Notes: generated by a model not told the origin, from the sequence alone. A DNA stretch of 64,000 bases from Xanthomonas bromi (GCF_900092025.1 NZ_FLTX01000041.1:1-64000); one strand, 5' to 3'; shown: positions 35,640 through 46,244, numbered from the stretch's first letter. Program-made: numbers and translations.

Positions 35640-36431
35640 ATGCACGACCAGTGCCCCCACACACACGGATCGGCGTTCCTGTTGACGCAGGACGCGCGCC
35701 TGGCCTCGCAGGTCCATGCCAGCCTCGCAACGCTCTCGCACAATTTTTCGGTGTTTTCCGATGAATTGGAGCTACTGCGTTCACTGCGGCATTCGCCTTG
35801 CGAGCTACTGGTGTTCGATGCCAGCTGCGTCGCTGCCGACGACAGCTCGCTGCTGGCCTGGCAGCGCTGCCACAGTGGTCACCCCACGCCGTTGATCGTG
35901 CTTGGACGTTTCGATTGCGCCGACGAGATTCTGGGCTGGTATCGCGCAGGCGCGCAGGAGGTGCTGTCCATTCCCTTCAATTCGCACGAATTGCAAGTGC
36001 GCGCGGCCCTGGCGATGTCGCCGGTGGCGCATGCCTGCCCGGAGGCGCAGCAACTCAGCGTTGGCCCCTACCAGTTGATCCGCGACGAAAATACCGTGTA
36101 TCTGCATGGCAAGCCGATCGTGTTGACCGCACGCGAGTTCTCGATTGCCTGGCTGCTATTTTCAAGCCCCGGCGTGTGCTTCCGGCGTTGCCAGCTGGCC
36201 AAGGCGGTCTGGGGCAGCCACACCGAATTCACCGACCGCACCATGGAGCAGCACATCTACAAGCTGCGCAAGAAACTGCAGTTGAGCAATCACAGCAGTG
36301 CGGTGCGCATCAGAACCGTGTACTCGCACGGCTACAAATTGGAGCTGGCGCTGCACGACAAGGAGGCAACGACGATGAGCAAGACCGTCAGCCCGAGTCT
36401 CAGCCCGGCACATCGCGCAGCCGCCTGCTGA
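35640..36431 (+). CDS. hrpG: HrpG, OmpR-type response regulator
   Basis: A 263-residue regulator matching Xanthomonas HrpG from the start MHDQCPHTHGSAFLLTQDA. An atypical receiver (about 1-120) contains Asp60 in LLVFDASC and Glu44, the residue whose change to Lys gives the constitutive hrpG* allele in X. euvesicatoria; here it is wild type. The winged-helix output domain (about 140-240) has TAREFSIAWLLFSSPG and RTVYSHGYKLEL. HrpG is phosphorylation-controlled by HpaS-type kinases and activates hrpX and hrpA. The ATG at 35640 gives the known length; the ribosome-binding site is weak. Confidence 0.97.
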   Translation: MHDQCPHTHGSAFLLTQDARLASQVHASLATLSHNFSVFSDELELLRSLRHSPCELLVFDASCVAADDSSLLAWQRCHSGHPTPLIVLGRFDCADEILGWYRAGAQEVLSIPFNSHELQVRAALAMSPVAHACPEAQQLSVGPYQLIRDENTVYLHGKPIVLTAREFSIAWLLFSSPGVCFRRCQLAKAVWGSHTEFTDRTMEQHIYKLRKKLQLSNHSSAVRIRTVYSHGYKLELALHDKEATTMSKTVSPSLSPAHRAAAC

Positions 36432-37069
36432 GCAAGCGCGCTGCTGCAGATATGCGATCCGCGTTGCGCAGGTCCCGCTCGCACTGTAGCGACAGGTTAC
36501 GGTGACATTGCGTGCATTGGCGCGCTATCGACAACAGCGCGGGTTACAGCGACATTTCACCCGCATCGTGCGATGTGAATTCGCGTTCTGCATGTATCGG
36601 GCCACGTCATTGCGTCGGCATTGCACAACGCGGTGCGCATGCTGACCCGTGTTGAGCTGCATCGTTATATCGCTGATGCGACATGGCGGCGACCACTGAC
36701 GTCATGCCTGCTGCATCGACACTCGCGCTCCAGCGATGCACCAAGCACGCAACTGCGTGCCGCGTGCCATCCCGGTAGTCCGATGCGGACGTACCGGCTT
36801 GCAGGCGTCCGATAGCAGCCAGATGCACGCAATCCACTGCCTTTGGTGCACGCCGACGGGGCGCGTGATGTGTTTCGCGCCCACCGCTTTCAAGGGTCGG
36901 CACAGCCGCCCCGATGATCAGCAAGCCAACCGATCATCGATGGTCGGCCGGCAGCCGGCCAGCGCGATGGCAGCGCGCCGCTTCCCCAGATTGCCCAGGC
37001 GGTGCCTTCGCCGCGTTCGCAGGTTGCTGAGTCCACAGACCGCAAGAGCCACGTGGCACGGCGCGGACC
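36432..37069. other. Intergenic, no gene recognised
   Basis: A 638-base spacer between the converging hrpG and radA genes. Frames present are Arg/His/Cys-rich and without family features. No U-tailed hairpin was found for either gene. Confidence 0.55.
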
Positions 37070-38461
37070 TCAGTCGGCCGCCGCTTCCAGTGCCTGGCTC
37101 AATCGCTCGACCGCAATGATTTCCATGCCCTTGATGCTGGTCGTCTTGGGCGCATTGGCGCGAGGCACGATGGCGCGCTTGAAACCATGTGTCGCCGCTT
37201 CCTTCAGGCGGTCCTCGCCGTTGGGCACCGGGCGGATTTCGCCGGACAGCCCCACCTCGCCGAACGCAATGGTCTTTTCGGACAACGGCCGGTCGCGTAA
37301 TGACGACAGCACCGCCAGCAGCACTGGCAGATCGGCCGCAGTTTCCTGCACGCGAATGCCGCCCACCACATTGACGAACACGTCCTGATCGCCCACCACG
37401 ATGCCACCATGGCGATGCAGCACTGCCAGCAACATCGCCAGCCGGTTCTGCTCCAACCCCACTGCAACCCGACGCGGGTTGGACAACGGCGAGGCGTCCA
37501 CCAGCGCTTGCACTTCCACCATCAGCGGGCGTGTGCCTTCGCGGGTGACCATCACGCAACTACCCGGCTGCTGGGTGCTGCCGCCGGACAGGAAGATCGC
37601 CGACGGGTTGGAGACCTCCTTGAGTCCCTTCTCGCCCATCGCGAACACGCCCAGCTCGTTGACCGCACCGAAGCGGTTCTTGAACGCGCGTAACAGGCGG
37701 AATCGGCTGCCGCTCTCGCCTTCGAAGTACAGCACCGCATCGACCATGTGCTCGAGCACGCGCGGGCCAGCGATGCCGCCTTCCTTGGTGACATGGCCGA
37801 CCAGAAACACGGCCGTGCCGGTTTCTTTGGCGTAACGCACCAGCCGCGCGGCGCTCTCGCGCACTTGGCTTACCGAGCCTGGCGCCGCAGTGAGCGATTC
37901 GGTCCATAGCGTCTGCACCGAATCGGCCACGATCAGCTTCGGCCGTGCCACGCTGGCGTGTTGCAGGATATTTTCGATACCGGTTTCAGCCAGGGCGTTC
38001 AGGCCTTTCAGTGGCAGATCCAGGCGCACCGCGCGCCCTGCCACCTGGGCAAGCGATTCTTCGCCGGTCACATACAACACCGGCAGCGTGGAGGCCATGC
38101 TCGCCAATGCCTGCAGCAGCAGCGTCGACTTGCCGATGCCGGGGTCGCCGCCGATCAACACCACCGCACCTTCCACCAGCCCGCCACCCAGTACCCGATC
38201 GAACTCGCCGATGCCGGTGGACACACGCGCCTGCTCGGACTGCTGCACGTCCTTGAGCGCAGTGATCTTGGGCGCCTCGGCCTTACCGGCCCAGCCGCTA
38301 CGCCGCGATGCCGCTGGCGACGCCTTGCCACCCGGCGTCGCGCTTTCGAGCACGATTTCGCTCAGCGTATTCCAGACACCGCATTCGGTGCACTGACCCT
38401 GCCATTTGGTGTACTCGGCACCGCACTCGCCGCAGACATAGGCCGTTTTCGCCTTCGCCAT
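37070..38461 (-). CDS. radA: DNA repair protein RadA
   Basis: A 463-residue RecA-like ATPase that promotes branch migration in recombination. The zinc finger at the N terminus (CGECGAEYTKWQGQCTEC), Walker A GGDPGIGKST, the RadA-specific KNRFG motif (in RAFKNRFGAVNELG) and the C-terminal Lon-protease-like domain (VNVVGGIRVQETAADLP, EVGLSGEIRPV) are all intact. The ATG at 38461 lies inside the read-through tail of the frameshifted gene upstream, on the same strand. Confidence 0.97.
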   Translation of the reverse strand: MAKAKTAYVCGECGAEYTKWQGQCTECGVWNTLSEIVLESATPGGKASPAASRRSGWAGKAEAPKITALKDVQQSEQARVSTGIGEFDRVLGGGLVEGAVVLIGGDPGIGKSTLLLQALASMASTLPVLYVTGEESLAQVAGRAVRLDLPLKGLNALAETGIENILQHASVARPKLIVADSVQTLWTESLTAAPGSVSQVRESAARLVRYAKETGTAVFLVGHVTKEGGIAGPRVLEHMVDAVLYFEGESGSRFRLLRAFKNRFGAVNELGVFAMGEKGLKEVSNPSAIFLSGGSTQQPGSCVMVTREGTRPLMVEVQALVDASPLSNPRRVAVGLEQNRLAMLLAVLHRHGGIVVGDQDVFVNVVGGIRVQETAADLPVLLAVLSSLRDRPLSEKTIAFGEVGLSGEIRPVPNGEDRLKEAATHGFKRAIVPRANAPKTTSIKGMEIIAVERLSQALEAAAD

Positions 38462-38592
38462 GGGTGTCTACTCGTTCGACAATGCGGCAGCATAATCTGC
38501 CGCTGTCGCATCCGGCGAGACATGGAAAGATCAGCGCGACAGAATCCGCAGCGCGCCGTCGGGCGACACACATCGACGGCGCACTGCACTCA

Positions 38593-39915
38593 TCAATACA
38601 AACCTCGCGGAAGCGGCCGGCATCGTACTGCCGCCAGAGACCATCGATGCCATCGGCCAGGCGATCGATATCATCGCGCGTATGCGTGCCCATCAGGCTG
38701 ATGCGCAGGCGTGCCTGGCCATGCGGCACCGCCGGATAATTCACAGGATTCACGAAAAGTCCCTGCGTCTGCAGATAAATGCACCCGGCATTGACATCCA
38801 TCTGCGCCGGCGCCGGCGCCGGCACGATCAGGATCGCCGACTCGGTATGCAAGGCGAACCCCCACGGCAAGGCGTTGAGTGCTGCCACCTCGTAGGCGAC
38901 GTTGTCGTGCAACGCCTGTATGCGCTCAGGCTCGCTCTCGATGACATCAAGCGCACCATGCACCGCCGCGATGGTGGGCGGCGGCAGGGCCGCAGAGAAC
39001 ATGTACGAGCGCGACATATAGCGCAGATATTGGATCAATGGCCGCGATGCACAGACGAAGCCGCCGCTGACCGCCAGCGTCTTGCTGAAGGTACCCATCA
39101 GTACGTCGATCTGCGAGGCCACGCCGAAGTGCTCGCCTGCACCGCAGCCATGCGCGCCGACAACGCCGGTGCCGTGCGCATCGTCGACCACCAGCAGCGC
39201 ACCATCACGACGGCACAGCGGCGCGATGCGTACCAACGGTGCCAGATCGCCATCCATCGAATAAACGCCCTCCACCGCCACAAACACCTCCTGTCGGTTC
39301 GGGCGGGCCTTTGCCAGCATGACCTCAAGACGCGACACATCAGTTATGCGCAAAGCGCTTGGCGGGAATGCCGCCAAGCCGCAGGCCGTCGAACAACGAG
39401 GCATGCGAATATTCATCGTAGTACACGCAATCGGTACGCCGCGCCAGCCCGCCCGGCAAGGCGAGATTGGCGCTGAAGCCGCTGGAAAAAATCATCGCAT
39501 CTTCCTGCTGCTTGTGCGCAGCCAGGCGTTCTTCCAACTCTTGGGTAATGCGTAGATATCCATTGAGAAATGGTGGGCCGCCAATGCCGGTGCCGTATTG
39601 GTCGATGGCGCGCATCACCCGCTCGCGCACCTTGGGATGGTTGGCCAATCCCAGATAGTTGTTGGAGCCGAACATCAATAACCGCTGCACGCTCGTGCCA
39701 TCGGGATCAAGTGCCAGCACTTCCCGGTCTGCCGCCGAGCAGATGATGCGGTAATACGCCATCCGCAAATCGGCGCGATCATTTCGCGCCATCGCACCGA
39801 TATACGTGGCGCGTTGCACCAGCGTTAAATCACGCCCGCCAAACATCGCCGCAGGGTCGAAGTTCTCGCCGCTATGCGGCATTTCAAACTCCGAGCAATC
39901 TAATTCAGAGCTCAT
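38593..39915 (-). pseudogene. Frameshifted PLP enzyme of the AONS/KBL (alpha-oxoamine synthase) family
   Basis: Two frames encode one enzyme. The first (39915 to 39340) gives MFGSNNYLGLANHP, TGIGGPPFLNGYLRITQ and YDEYSHASLFDG and stops after KRFAHN. The second resumes in the next frame with DVSRLEVMLAKARPN, VVDDAHGTGVVGAHG and the PLP lysine in GTFSKTLAVSGGFV. Deleting one base near 39342 restores a continuous reading. The second frame then runs past the expected C terminus into radA (to 38298); a stop in another frame at 38593-38595 would end it at the usual length, so a second indel is possible. The family condenses amino acids with acyl-CoA; the product is unknown. A sequencing error is possible. 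Confidence 0.75.
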
Positions 39916-40035
39916 TGAACACACTCACTCGCCGTATCGTCGGCAATCGGACTGCATACAGTTGCAGCCGAATTAGGCTGCTCGCCCCACGCGTAAAGAT
40001 GCAATCCATGCCAGCGCAAACAGTGCGTAATTCAA

Positions 40036-40083
40036 AGCCGACGAAGTGAATGTATTTAGATTATCTCTGAATATTATACTATG
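40036..40083. other. AT-rich segment upstream of the AONS-like pseudogene
   Basis: Unlike the rest of the window, this stretch is dominated by A and T (for example 40051-40080). It lies upstream of the frameshifted gene and past the M61 peptidase stop. It may be its promoter or a mark of foreign DNA. Confidence 0.5.
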
Positions 40084-40177
40084 GAATCAGTGGACCACAG
40101 CGCGGCAAAACCGCATGCAATAATGGGCGCCTCGACGCAAGCGCCGACTTCGACATGTGGAAGCCGGCGCCTTGCCA

Positions 40178-42058
40178 TCAGCGTGCCTTGTACAACTCGC
40201 TCAACCGATCCGGCTTGCCGGCAATCCGCTCCAGATGCGGATACAGCAGGCCACCGTGGTAGTCGATGCGGACGGTCTCGTAACGGTCACCGCGCTTGAC
40301 CAGCAGTTCTATCGGCGCAGTGGTGCCCTTGGCCGCCTTGATCGCATCCTTGATCACTTCCGCGCTGAAGGCGCGGCCGTTGACAGCAACGATGGTGTTG
40401 CCGTTGATGATGCCGGCATTGAACGCAGGGCTATCCCACAGCACCTCGCTCACCTCGCCCGAGCTCTCCAGCGACAGGCCCAGGGAATAGGCCAGGCTCA
40501 CGTCGTTTTCGTTGCTCTCGTAGGTCTTGGTGACCAGGTTCGGTTGGTCGGTGTAGACCAGCTTCCAGCCATTGGCCTCGATGCCGCCGTTCAACGAGCC
40601 ATGACCGTCCATGCGCTCGCGTAGCAGGCTGGCCCAGTCGTAGGCGGCCACCCCGTTGAGCGTACTCACGATGTCGTCGAAGGTGTACGGATTGACATCC
40701 CAAGCCCCATTCTTCATGCCGAAAAACGCCTTGGCAAAATCGTCGATGGAGCGCTTGTTGTTGGTCAGCGCGCGCAACGTGCTGTCCACCTCCAGCCACA
40801 TCATCTGGCCGCCGGAGTAATAGTCCTCGGCCATCTGATAGCTGCGGTAGGCCTTGGGCCGGCGCATCGACATGGTGGGGTCGTTGGTGGTGTCCTGCAC
40901 CGTGCGCCAGGCCATGCCCGGGCGACCACGCTCGTAGGTGGCCGCAACGCCGGCCAGCATGTCGCGCGCCTGGTCCTGCGTCCACAGACCCGAGCGTGCC
41001 GCCATCACCTCACCCCAGAACTGGGTCTGGCCTTCGTACAACCACAACAGGCTGTCGCCCATCGGCACATTGAAATTGGGCGTGGCCAGGTCGGCGCCGC
41101 GGCGGTACTTGCCGTTCCAGGAGTGATTGAACTCATGCGCCAGCAGATCGCGCATGGTCCAGCTCTTGTCCCACTCGGTGAAGTAATTGGTCGGGCCGCT
41201 GTTCTCGCTGGAGCGGTGATGCTCCAGGCCGATGCCGCCGAGTTTCTTGGTCAGTGCCAGCAGGAATTCGTAATGATCGAAATGTCGTGCGCCGTAGAGC
41301 TTGTCCATCTGCTGCACCAACGCCGCATGCGCCTTGATCTGCTCGGGCTTGGCCTCCAGCGCCTTGGCCTCGTCGGCAAACACATTGAGATAGACCGGCT
41401 GCTTGCCGCCGCTCAACTCCACGCGCTTGTAGTACTTGCCGGCGAACATCGGCGAGTCGACCAGGTCGTCGAAATCGATCGGCTTGAAGGTCACCGTGTC
41501 GCCGACGCGACGATCGGTTTCCAGCGCGGTGGCATAACTCCACCCGGCCGGCAACGTCACGCTGGCCTGCGCCTTGATGTTGCGCGCATAGGTGCCGGCC
41601 GGATACAGCGCGGTGGTATTCCACTGCAGGTTGAGCATTTCCGGGGTCATCATCACCCGACCCTGGCTGGGCGCCTGCGGCGAGAGGAACTTGAACTCGG
41701 CCACGAGTTCGGCAGCGCCCTGCGGCACATCCACAGTGAAGGCGTAGACGTCGAATTGGTCGCGCTTCCAGGGCACTACCTTGCCATCGACCTTGATCAC
41801 CAAGCCGGCCAGTTTATCGATCGGGCCGGTTGGCGAGTGATTGCCGGGAATCCATTGCGGATACAGCAGCGTCATCGGGCCCGGCTTGGCCGGCATGGTG
41901 GTCTTCACCTTGAAGATGCGATGGGCAAGATCGGTGGCGTCGACGTCGATCTTCAAGGTGCCGTCGAACGGCACGTCCTGCGGCGGCGCGGTTTGCGCGG
42001 CGGCGGGCAACGACAGCGCTGCCAGCAGCGACACGGACAACAGGGTGGGCATTTTCAT
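40178..42058 (-). CDS. Secreted M61 family metallopeptidase with PDZ domain
   Basis: A 626-residue glycyl-aminopeptidase-like enzyme. A signal peptide (MKMPTLLSVSLLAALSLPAA, cleavage near AAAQT) directs export. The N-terminal beta domain (about 30-210) precedes the gluzincin domain with LLAHEFNHSWNGK (HExxH zinc ligands) and the third ligand in LYEGQTQFWGE. A PDZ domain near the end contains SPAFNAGIINGNTIVAVNG. M61 enzymes cleave acidic N-terminal residues or glycine; the substrate is unknown. The ATG at 42058 is chosen because the signal peptide starts there. A longer open frame has no support. Confidence 0.93.
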   Translation of the reverse strand: MKMPTLLSVSLLAALSLPAAAQTAPPQDVPFDGTLKIDVDATDLAHRIFKVKTTMPAKPGPMTLLYPQWIPGNHSPTGPIDKLAGLVIKVDGKVVPWKRDQFDVYAFTVDVPQGAAELVAEFKFLSPQAPSQGRVMMTPEMLNLQWNTTALYPAGTYARNIKAQASVTLPAGWSYATALETDRRVGDTVTFKPIDFDDLVDSPMFAGKYYKRVELSGGKQPVYLNVFADEAKALEAKPEQIKAHAALVQQMDKLYGARHFDHYEFLLALTKKLGGIGLEHHRSSENSGPTNYFTEWDKSWTMRDLLAHEFNHSWNGKYRRGADLATPNFNVPMGDSLLWLYEGQTQFWGEVMAARSGLWTQDQARDMLAGVAATYERGRPGMAWRTVQDTTNDPTMSMRRPKAYRSYQMAEDYYSGGQMMWLEVDSTLRALTNNKRSIDDFAKAFFGMKNGAWDVNPYTFDDIVSTLNGVAAYDWASLLRERMDGHGSLNGGIEANGWKLVYTDQPNLVTKTYESNENDVSLAYSLGLSLESSGEVSEVLWDSPAFNAGIINGNTIVAVNGRAFSAEVIKDAIKAAKGTTAPIELLVKRGDRYETVRIDYHGGLLYPHLERIAGKPDRLSELYKAR

Positions 42059-42160
42059 CGCAACTCCGCAGGTGACCTGGAACAGGCAAGCCCACGATGC
42101 TAAGCGCCCACCACGGCTTCCCCGTATGCCATTGGTCATGCCGCAGGCAAATTCATGCGC

Positions 42161-42187
42161 AAAAAAAGCCGCCAATCGTGGGCGGCT
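42161..42187 (-). terminator. Rho-independent terminator of the cyo operon
   Basis: A 7-bp stem (42167-42173 with 42181-42187) with a 7-base loop is followed on the minus strand by a run of seven T. It lies 39 bases after the cyoD stop. Confidence 0.85.
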
Positions 42188-42225
42188 TCTTCTTCAACGG
42201 TGCGTCGATCCGGCGTGGCGCCGTC

Positions 42226-42561
42226 TCAATGCATCATGTTGACGTTCATGTTGTGCAGCACCCACAGCGAGCCGACGATCACGATGCCGATGATCAGCAA
42301 CGAGAACAGGCCCACCTGCACGTTGGAACGCTGCTCGGGCGTGCGATCCATGTGCAGGAAGTACACCATGTGCACCAGCATCTGCACGGCGGCCATGACC
42401 GAAATCACGACGATGGTGACGCCCTTGGAGAACGCCCCGCTCATCACCATCGCAAACGGGATGACGGTGAGAACGACGGCCATGACAAAGCCGATCAGGT
42501 AGGACTTCAAATCGCCGGCATGCGCATCGGCCGCGGTTTCGGTGTGGTGGTGATTGGCCAT
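42226..42561 (-). CDS. cyoD: Cytochrome bo3 ubiquinol oxidase subunit IV
   Basis: A 111-residue membrane subunit with three hydrophobic helices (about 24-45, 50-72, 84-105). The family signature lies in LKSYLIGFVMAVVLTVIPF and VHMVYFLHMD. It stabilises the CuB site during assembly of the oxidase. A His-rich N terminus ([14 protein letters not shown]) is a local oddity. The start overlaps the cyoC stop by one base (TAATG). Last gene of the operon. Confidence 0.95.
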   Translation of the reverse strand: MANHHHTETAADAHAGDLKSYLIGFVMAVVLTVIPFAMVMSGAFSKGVTIVVISVMAAVQMLVHMVYFLHMDRTPEQRSNVQVGLFSLLIIGIVIVGSLWVLHNMNVNMMH

Positions 42562-43187
42562 TACAGCGCTCCCAGCAGATAGACGACGGTGAACACACCG
42601 ATCCAGATGATGTCCAGGAAGTGCCAGAACAGGCTCAGGCACGCCAGACGTGTGCTGTTGCGCGCAGTCAGCCCGTTCTTAGAGATCTGGATCACCAGCA
42701 CCGCCATCCACAACAGGCCCGACGCCACGTGCAAACCGTGGGTCCCGACCAGGGTGAAGAACGCGGACAGGAACGCACTGCGGCCCGGGCCGGCACCTTC
42801 ATGAATCAGGTGATTGAACTCCCACACTTCCATGCACAAAAAGCCGATACCCAGCAGCGCGGTGACGGCCAGCCAGCCGTACAGGCCGCCCATCTTGCGC
42901 TTGTGCGCAGCGATCATTGCGAAGCCAAAGCTCAAGCTGCTGAACAGCAGCAGGAAGGTTTCCACCAGCACGAACTTCAGGTCGAACAGCTCCTTGGCGG
43001 TCGGCCCGTCCACCGTGGCGCCGGAGAGCACCGCATAGGTGGCGAACAGACCGGCAAACAGCAGGCAGTCGCTCATCAGGTAGACCCAGAACCCGAAGAC
43101 GGTGTTGCCACCGCCGTCGTGATGCTCGTGATCGTGGCCGCCCGCGTGGGCGGCGTGGTCAAGCGTGGTCGAGGAAGCCATGGTCAT
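42561..43187 (-). CDS. cyoC: Cytochrome bo3 ubiquinol oxidase subunit III
   Basis: A 208-residue subunit with five hydrophobic helices. Conserved segments include [20 protein letters not shown] and [18 protein letters not shown]. It does not bind redox centres but supports proton-pumping stability. A His-rich stretch ([10 protein letters not shown]) lies near the N terminus. ATG at 43187 overlaps the cyoB stop (ATGA); ATG at 43181 is an alternative. Confidence 0.95.
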   Translation of the reverse strand: MTMASSTTLDHAAHAGGHDHEHHDGGGNTVFGFWVYLMSDCLLFAGLFATYAVLSGATVDGPTAKELFDLKFVLVETFLLLFSSLSFGFAMIAAHKRKMGGLYGWLAVTALLGIGFLCMEVWEFNHLIHEGAGPGRSAFLSAFFTLVGTHGLHVASGLLWMAVLVIQISKNGLTARNSTRLACLSLFWHFLDIIWIGVFTVVYLLGAL

Positions 43188-45184
43188 ACCACCTTCGCGG
43201 CCTGCGCCGCCTGTTGCTGTTCGAGCAGGGCGAAACGTGCGTTTTCGATGCGCTCCACTTCGTCGGCAGGCACCCAGTAATCGATGTCGTCATCGAAGGT
43301 GCGCGCGATGAAGCTGCCGATCATGCCCACCAGGCCAAGGATGGCCAGCCACCAGATGTGCCAGATCAGACCGAAGCCCAACAGCACACTGAAGGCACCG
43401 ATGTAGACGCCTGCACCGGTGTTACGCGGCATGTGGATCGCTTCGTACTTGGACGGACGCACCCAGCCTTTGCCGTTCTGCTTGTCGGCCCAGAACTGAT
43501 CGCGGTCCTCGATGTGCGGCAGCACGGCGAAGTTATAGAACGGCGGCGGCGAGGAGGTTGCCCATTCCAGCGTGCGGCCATCCCACGGATCGCCCGTGTA
43601 GTCCATATGCTCCTTGCGCTTCCACACGCTGTAACCGATCTGCACCAGGTTCAAGAAGATACCCATGCCGATGATTGCAGCACCCACCGCAGCCACGTAC
43701 AGCCACGGCGCCCACTCGGGGTGGTTGTAGGTGTTCATGCGACGGGTCATGCCCATGAAGCCAAGCACGTACAGCGGCATGAACGCCACGAAGAAGCCGA
43801 TGATCCAGCACCAGAACGAGGCCTTGCCGATCTTCTCGTTGAGCTTGAAGCCGAACGCCTTCGGGAACCAGTAGGTCAAGCCCGCCAGGTAACCGAACAC
43901 CACGCCGCCGATGATGACGTTATGGAAGTGGGCGATCAGGAACAGGCTGTTGTGCAGCACGAAATCCACGGCCGGAATCGCCAGCATCACGCCGGTCATG
44001 CCGCCGATGCTGAAGGTGATGATGAAGCCGATCGTCCACAGCACCGGCGCGGTCAGGTGCACACGACCGCGGAACATGGTGAACAGCCAGTTGAAGATCT
44101 TCACGCCGGTCGGGATCGAGATGATCATCGTCGTGATGCCGAAGAAGGCATTGACGTTGGCACCCGAACCCATGGTGAAGAAGTGGTGCAACCACACCAC
44201 GAACGACAGCACGCCGATACACGAGGTGGCGTAAACCATCGAGGTGTAGCCGAACAAACGCTTGCGGCTGTAGGTCGCAATCAACTCGGAGAAGATGCCG
44301 AACGCCGGCAGGATCAGGATGTAGACCTCCGGGTGACCCCAGATCCAGATCAGGTTGACGTACATCATGGCGTTGCCGCCACCATCATTGGTGAAGAAGT
44401 GCGTGCCCAGGTAACGGTCGGCACCCAGCAGCGCCAGCGCCACGGTCAGGATCGGGAACGCGGCGATGATCAGGATGTTGGTGATCAACGCGGTCCAGGT
44501 GAAGATCGGCATGCGCATCAGGGTCATGCCCGGCGCGCGCATCCGCATGATCGTCACGAAGAAGTTGATGCCGGTCAACAACGTGCCAAGACCGGAGACC
44601 TGCAACGCCCAGATGTAGTAATCGACACCGACCCCGGGACTGTATTCCAGCCCCGACAACGGCGGGTACGCCAGCCAACCGGTCTGCGCGAACTCACCAA
44701 CGCCCAGCGAGATGTTGATCAGCGCCGCACCGGCCACGAACAGCCAGAAGCTCAGCGAGTTCAGAAACGGGAACGCCACGTCGCGTGCGCCGATCTGCAG
44801 CGGCACGATCAGGTTCAACAAGCCGGTCATGAACGGCATGGCCATGAAGAAGATCATGATCACGCCATGCGCGGTGAAGATCTGGTCGTAGTGATGCGGG
44901 GGAAACACGCCCTCGCCACCGCCGCCGGCCAGTGCCTGCTGGGTACGCATCATCGCCGCGTCGGCAAAGCCGCGCAGCAGCATGACCAGCGCCACGATGA
45001 TGTACATCACACCAATGCGCTTGTGATCCACCGAAGTGAACCACTCCTTCCACAGATAACCCCACAGCTTGTACTTGGTGATGGCGCCCGCGATGAGCAG
45101 GCCGAGCAGGCCGGCACCACCCAGCGCGACCATGATGATCGGCTCGTGGTACGGGACTGCCTCAATGGTGAGTTTGCCTAGCAT
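43184..45184 (-). CDS. cyoB: Cytochrome bo3 ubiquinol oxidase subunit I
   Basis: A 666-residue heme-copper oxidase subunit with about 15 membrane helices. It reduces O2 to water and pumps protons, carrying low-spin haem, haem o3 and CuB. The CuB His/Tyr segment [17 protein letters not shown], the VWLHHFF pair and the [14 protein letters not shown] segment are intact. The haem ligand in the first part is in [14 protein letters not shown]. The start ATG at 45184 overlaps the cyoA stop by one base. Confidence 0.97.
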   Translation of the reverse strand: MLGKLTIEAVPYHEPIIMVALGGAGLLGLLIAGAITKYKLWGYLWKEWFTSVDHKRIGVMYIIVALVMLLRGFADAAMMRTQQALAGGGGEGVFPPHHYDQIFTAHGVIMIFFMAMPFMTGLLNLIVPLQIGARDVAFPFLNSLSFWLFVAGAALINISLGVGEFAQTGWLAYPPLSGLEYSPGVGVDYYIWALQVSGLGTLLTGINFFVTIMRMRAPGMTLMRMPIFTWTALITNILIIAAFPILTVALALLGADRYLGTHFFTNDGGGNAMMYVNLIWIWGHPEVYILILPAFGIFSELIATYSRKRLFGYTSMVYATSCIGVLSFVVWLHHFFTMGSGANVNAFFGITTMIISIPTGVKIFNWLFTMFRGRVHLTAPVLWTIGFIITFSIGGMTGVMLAIPAVDFVLHNSLFLIAHFHNVIIGGVVFGYLAGLTYWFPKAFGFKLNEKIGKASFWCWIIGFFVAFMPLYVLGFMGMTRRMNTYNHPEWAPWLYVAAVGAAIIGMGIFLNLVQIGYSVWKRKEHMDYTGDPWDGRTLEWATSSPPPFYNFAVLPHIEDRDQFWADKQNGKGWVRPSKYEAIHMPRNTGAGVYIGAFSVLLGFGLIWHIWWLAILGLVGMIGSFIARTFDDDIDYWVPADEVERIENARFALLEQQQAAQAAKVV

Positions 45185-46119
45185 CACTTGTCTCCAGAAG
45201 TGCACATGGCGACCGGCTCCATCGCCGATGCCTGATGGTCGCCGTGGCCTTTGTTATGGCCCGGACCATTCATGTATTTGTCGACCAGCGAGCGGAACAT
45301 GCCGTCCTGCACAGACGAGTAGTAGGTGACCGGATACTGTTCCTTGTCGTTGCGGTTGGCAGCCAGCACCTGGTACTCGGCAGCATTCAACGCGGTCGGC
45401 GACGCCTTGACCTTGGCAACCCATGCATCGAAACCGGCTTGATCGGTGGCGTGCGCCTTGAAGCTCATCTTCGAAAACCCGTGACCGCTGTAGTTGGTCG
45501 ACAGGCCGAAGTATTCGCCCGGCTCGTTGGCCACCAGGTGCAGCTTGGTTTCCATGCCCGCCATCGCGTAGATCATGGTGCCCAGGTGCGGAATGAAGAA
45601 CGAGTTCATCACCGTGTCGGAGGTGATCTTGAAGTTCAGCGGCGTGTGCACCGGGAACGCAATCTCATTGACGGTGGCGATGTTCTGATCGGGATAGATG
45701 AACATCCACTTCCAGTCCAGCGACACCGCTTCGATGGTGATCGGCTTGACGTTCGAATCCAGCGGCCGGTAAGGATCCAGCGCATGCGACGAGCGCCAGG
45801 TCAGCACCGCCAGCACCAGGATGATCACGCACGGGATCGACCACACCACCACTTCGATCGCGGTGGAGTGCGACCAATCCGGCTCGTAGCGGGCCTTGGT
45901 GTTGGATGCGCGATATTTCCACGCGAACGCAATCGTCATCACGATCACCGGGATGACCACGATCAGCATCAGCACCACCGAGGTGATCAGCAGTTGCTTC
46001 TCGTCGTGGCCGATCTGGCCTTTCGGATTGAGGATGGCCGAGTTGCAGCCTGCCAGCAGCAGGAAGGACAACATCAGACCTGGACGAAGTAAACGTCCGA
46101 GCTGTTTCAGCGGAATCAT
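45184..46119 (-). CDS. cyoA: Cytochrome bo3 ubiquinol oxidase subunit II
   Basis: A 311-residue subunit with a lipoprotein signal (SFLLLAGC, lipid-modified Cys near residue 22), two membrane helices and a periplasmic cupredoxin domain. The CuA cysteines found in cytochrome c oxidases are missing, as expected for a quinol oxidase. The [13 protein letters not shown] and [13 protein letters not shown] motifs are characteristic. The ATG at 46119 is used; longer upstream codons have no support. First gene of the operon. Confidence 0.96.
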   Translation of the reverse strand: MIPLKQLGRLLRPGLMLSFLLLAGCNSAILNPKGQIGHDEKQLLITSVVLMLIVVIPVIVMTIAFAWKYRASNTKARYEPDWSHSTAIEVVVWSIPCVIILVLAVLTWRSSHALDPYRPLDSNVKPITIEAVSLDWKWMFIYPDQNIATVNEIAFPVHTPLNFKITSDTVMNSFFIPHLGTMIYAMAGMETKLHLVANEPGEYFGLSTNYSGHGFSKMSFKAHATDQAGFDAWVAKVKASPTALNAAEYQVLAANRNDKEQYPVTYYSSVQDGMFRSLVDKYMNGPGHNKGHGDHQASAMEPVAMCTSGDK

Positions 46120-46244
46120 CGGTCGATCCAAGTGCGAAGGAACGCCAGCCTCGTTCGTCGTATCCGTCCTGGGATGTTCCCGACGCAGCGGCCTTCCCGA
46201 TAGGAGATGCGCTACGCAGACCGAAGACACGGGTTGGCGCAGTA

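Noticed and set aside
36736-37119. 127-codon frame between hrpG and radA
   Set aside because: Overlaps the radA end, is Arg/Cys/Trp-rich and has no ribosome-binding site.
43214-45181. 655-codon plus-strand frame opposite cyoB
   Set aside because: Translation is extremely His/Asp/Arg-rich (the reverse of membrane helices), a typical mirror artefact.
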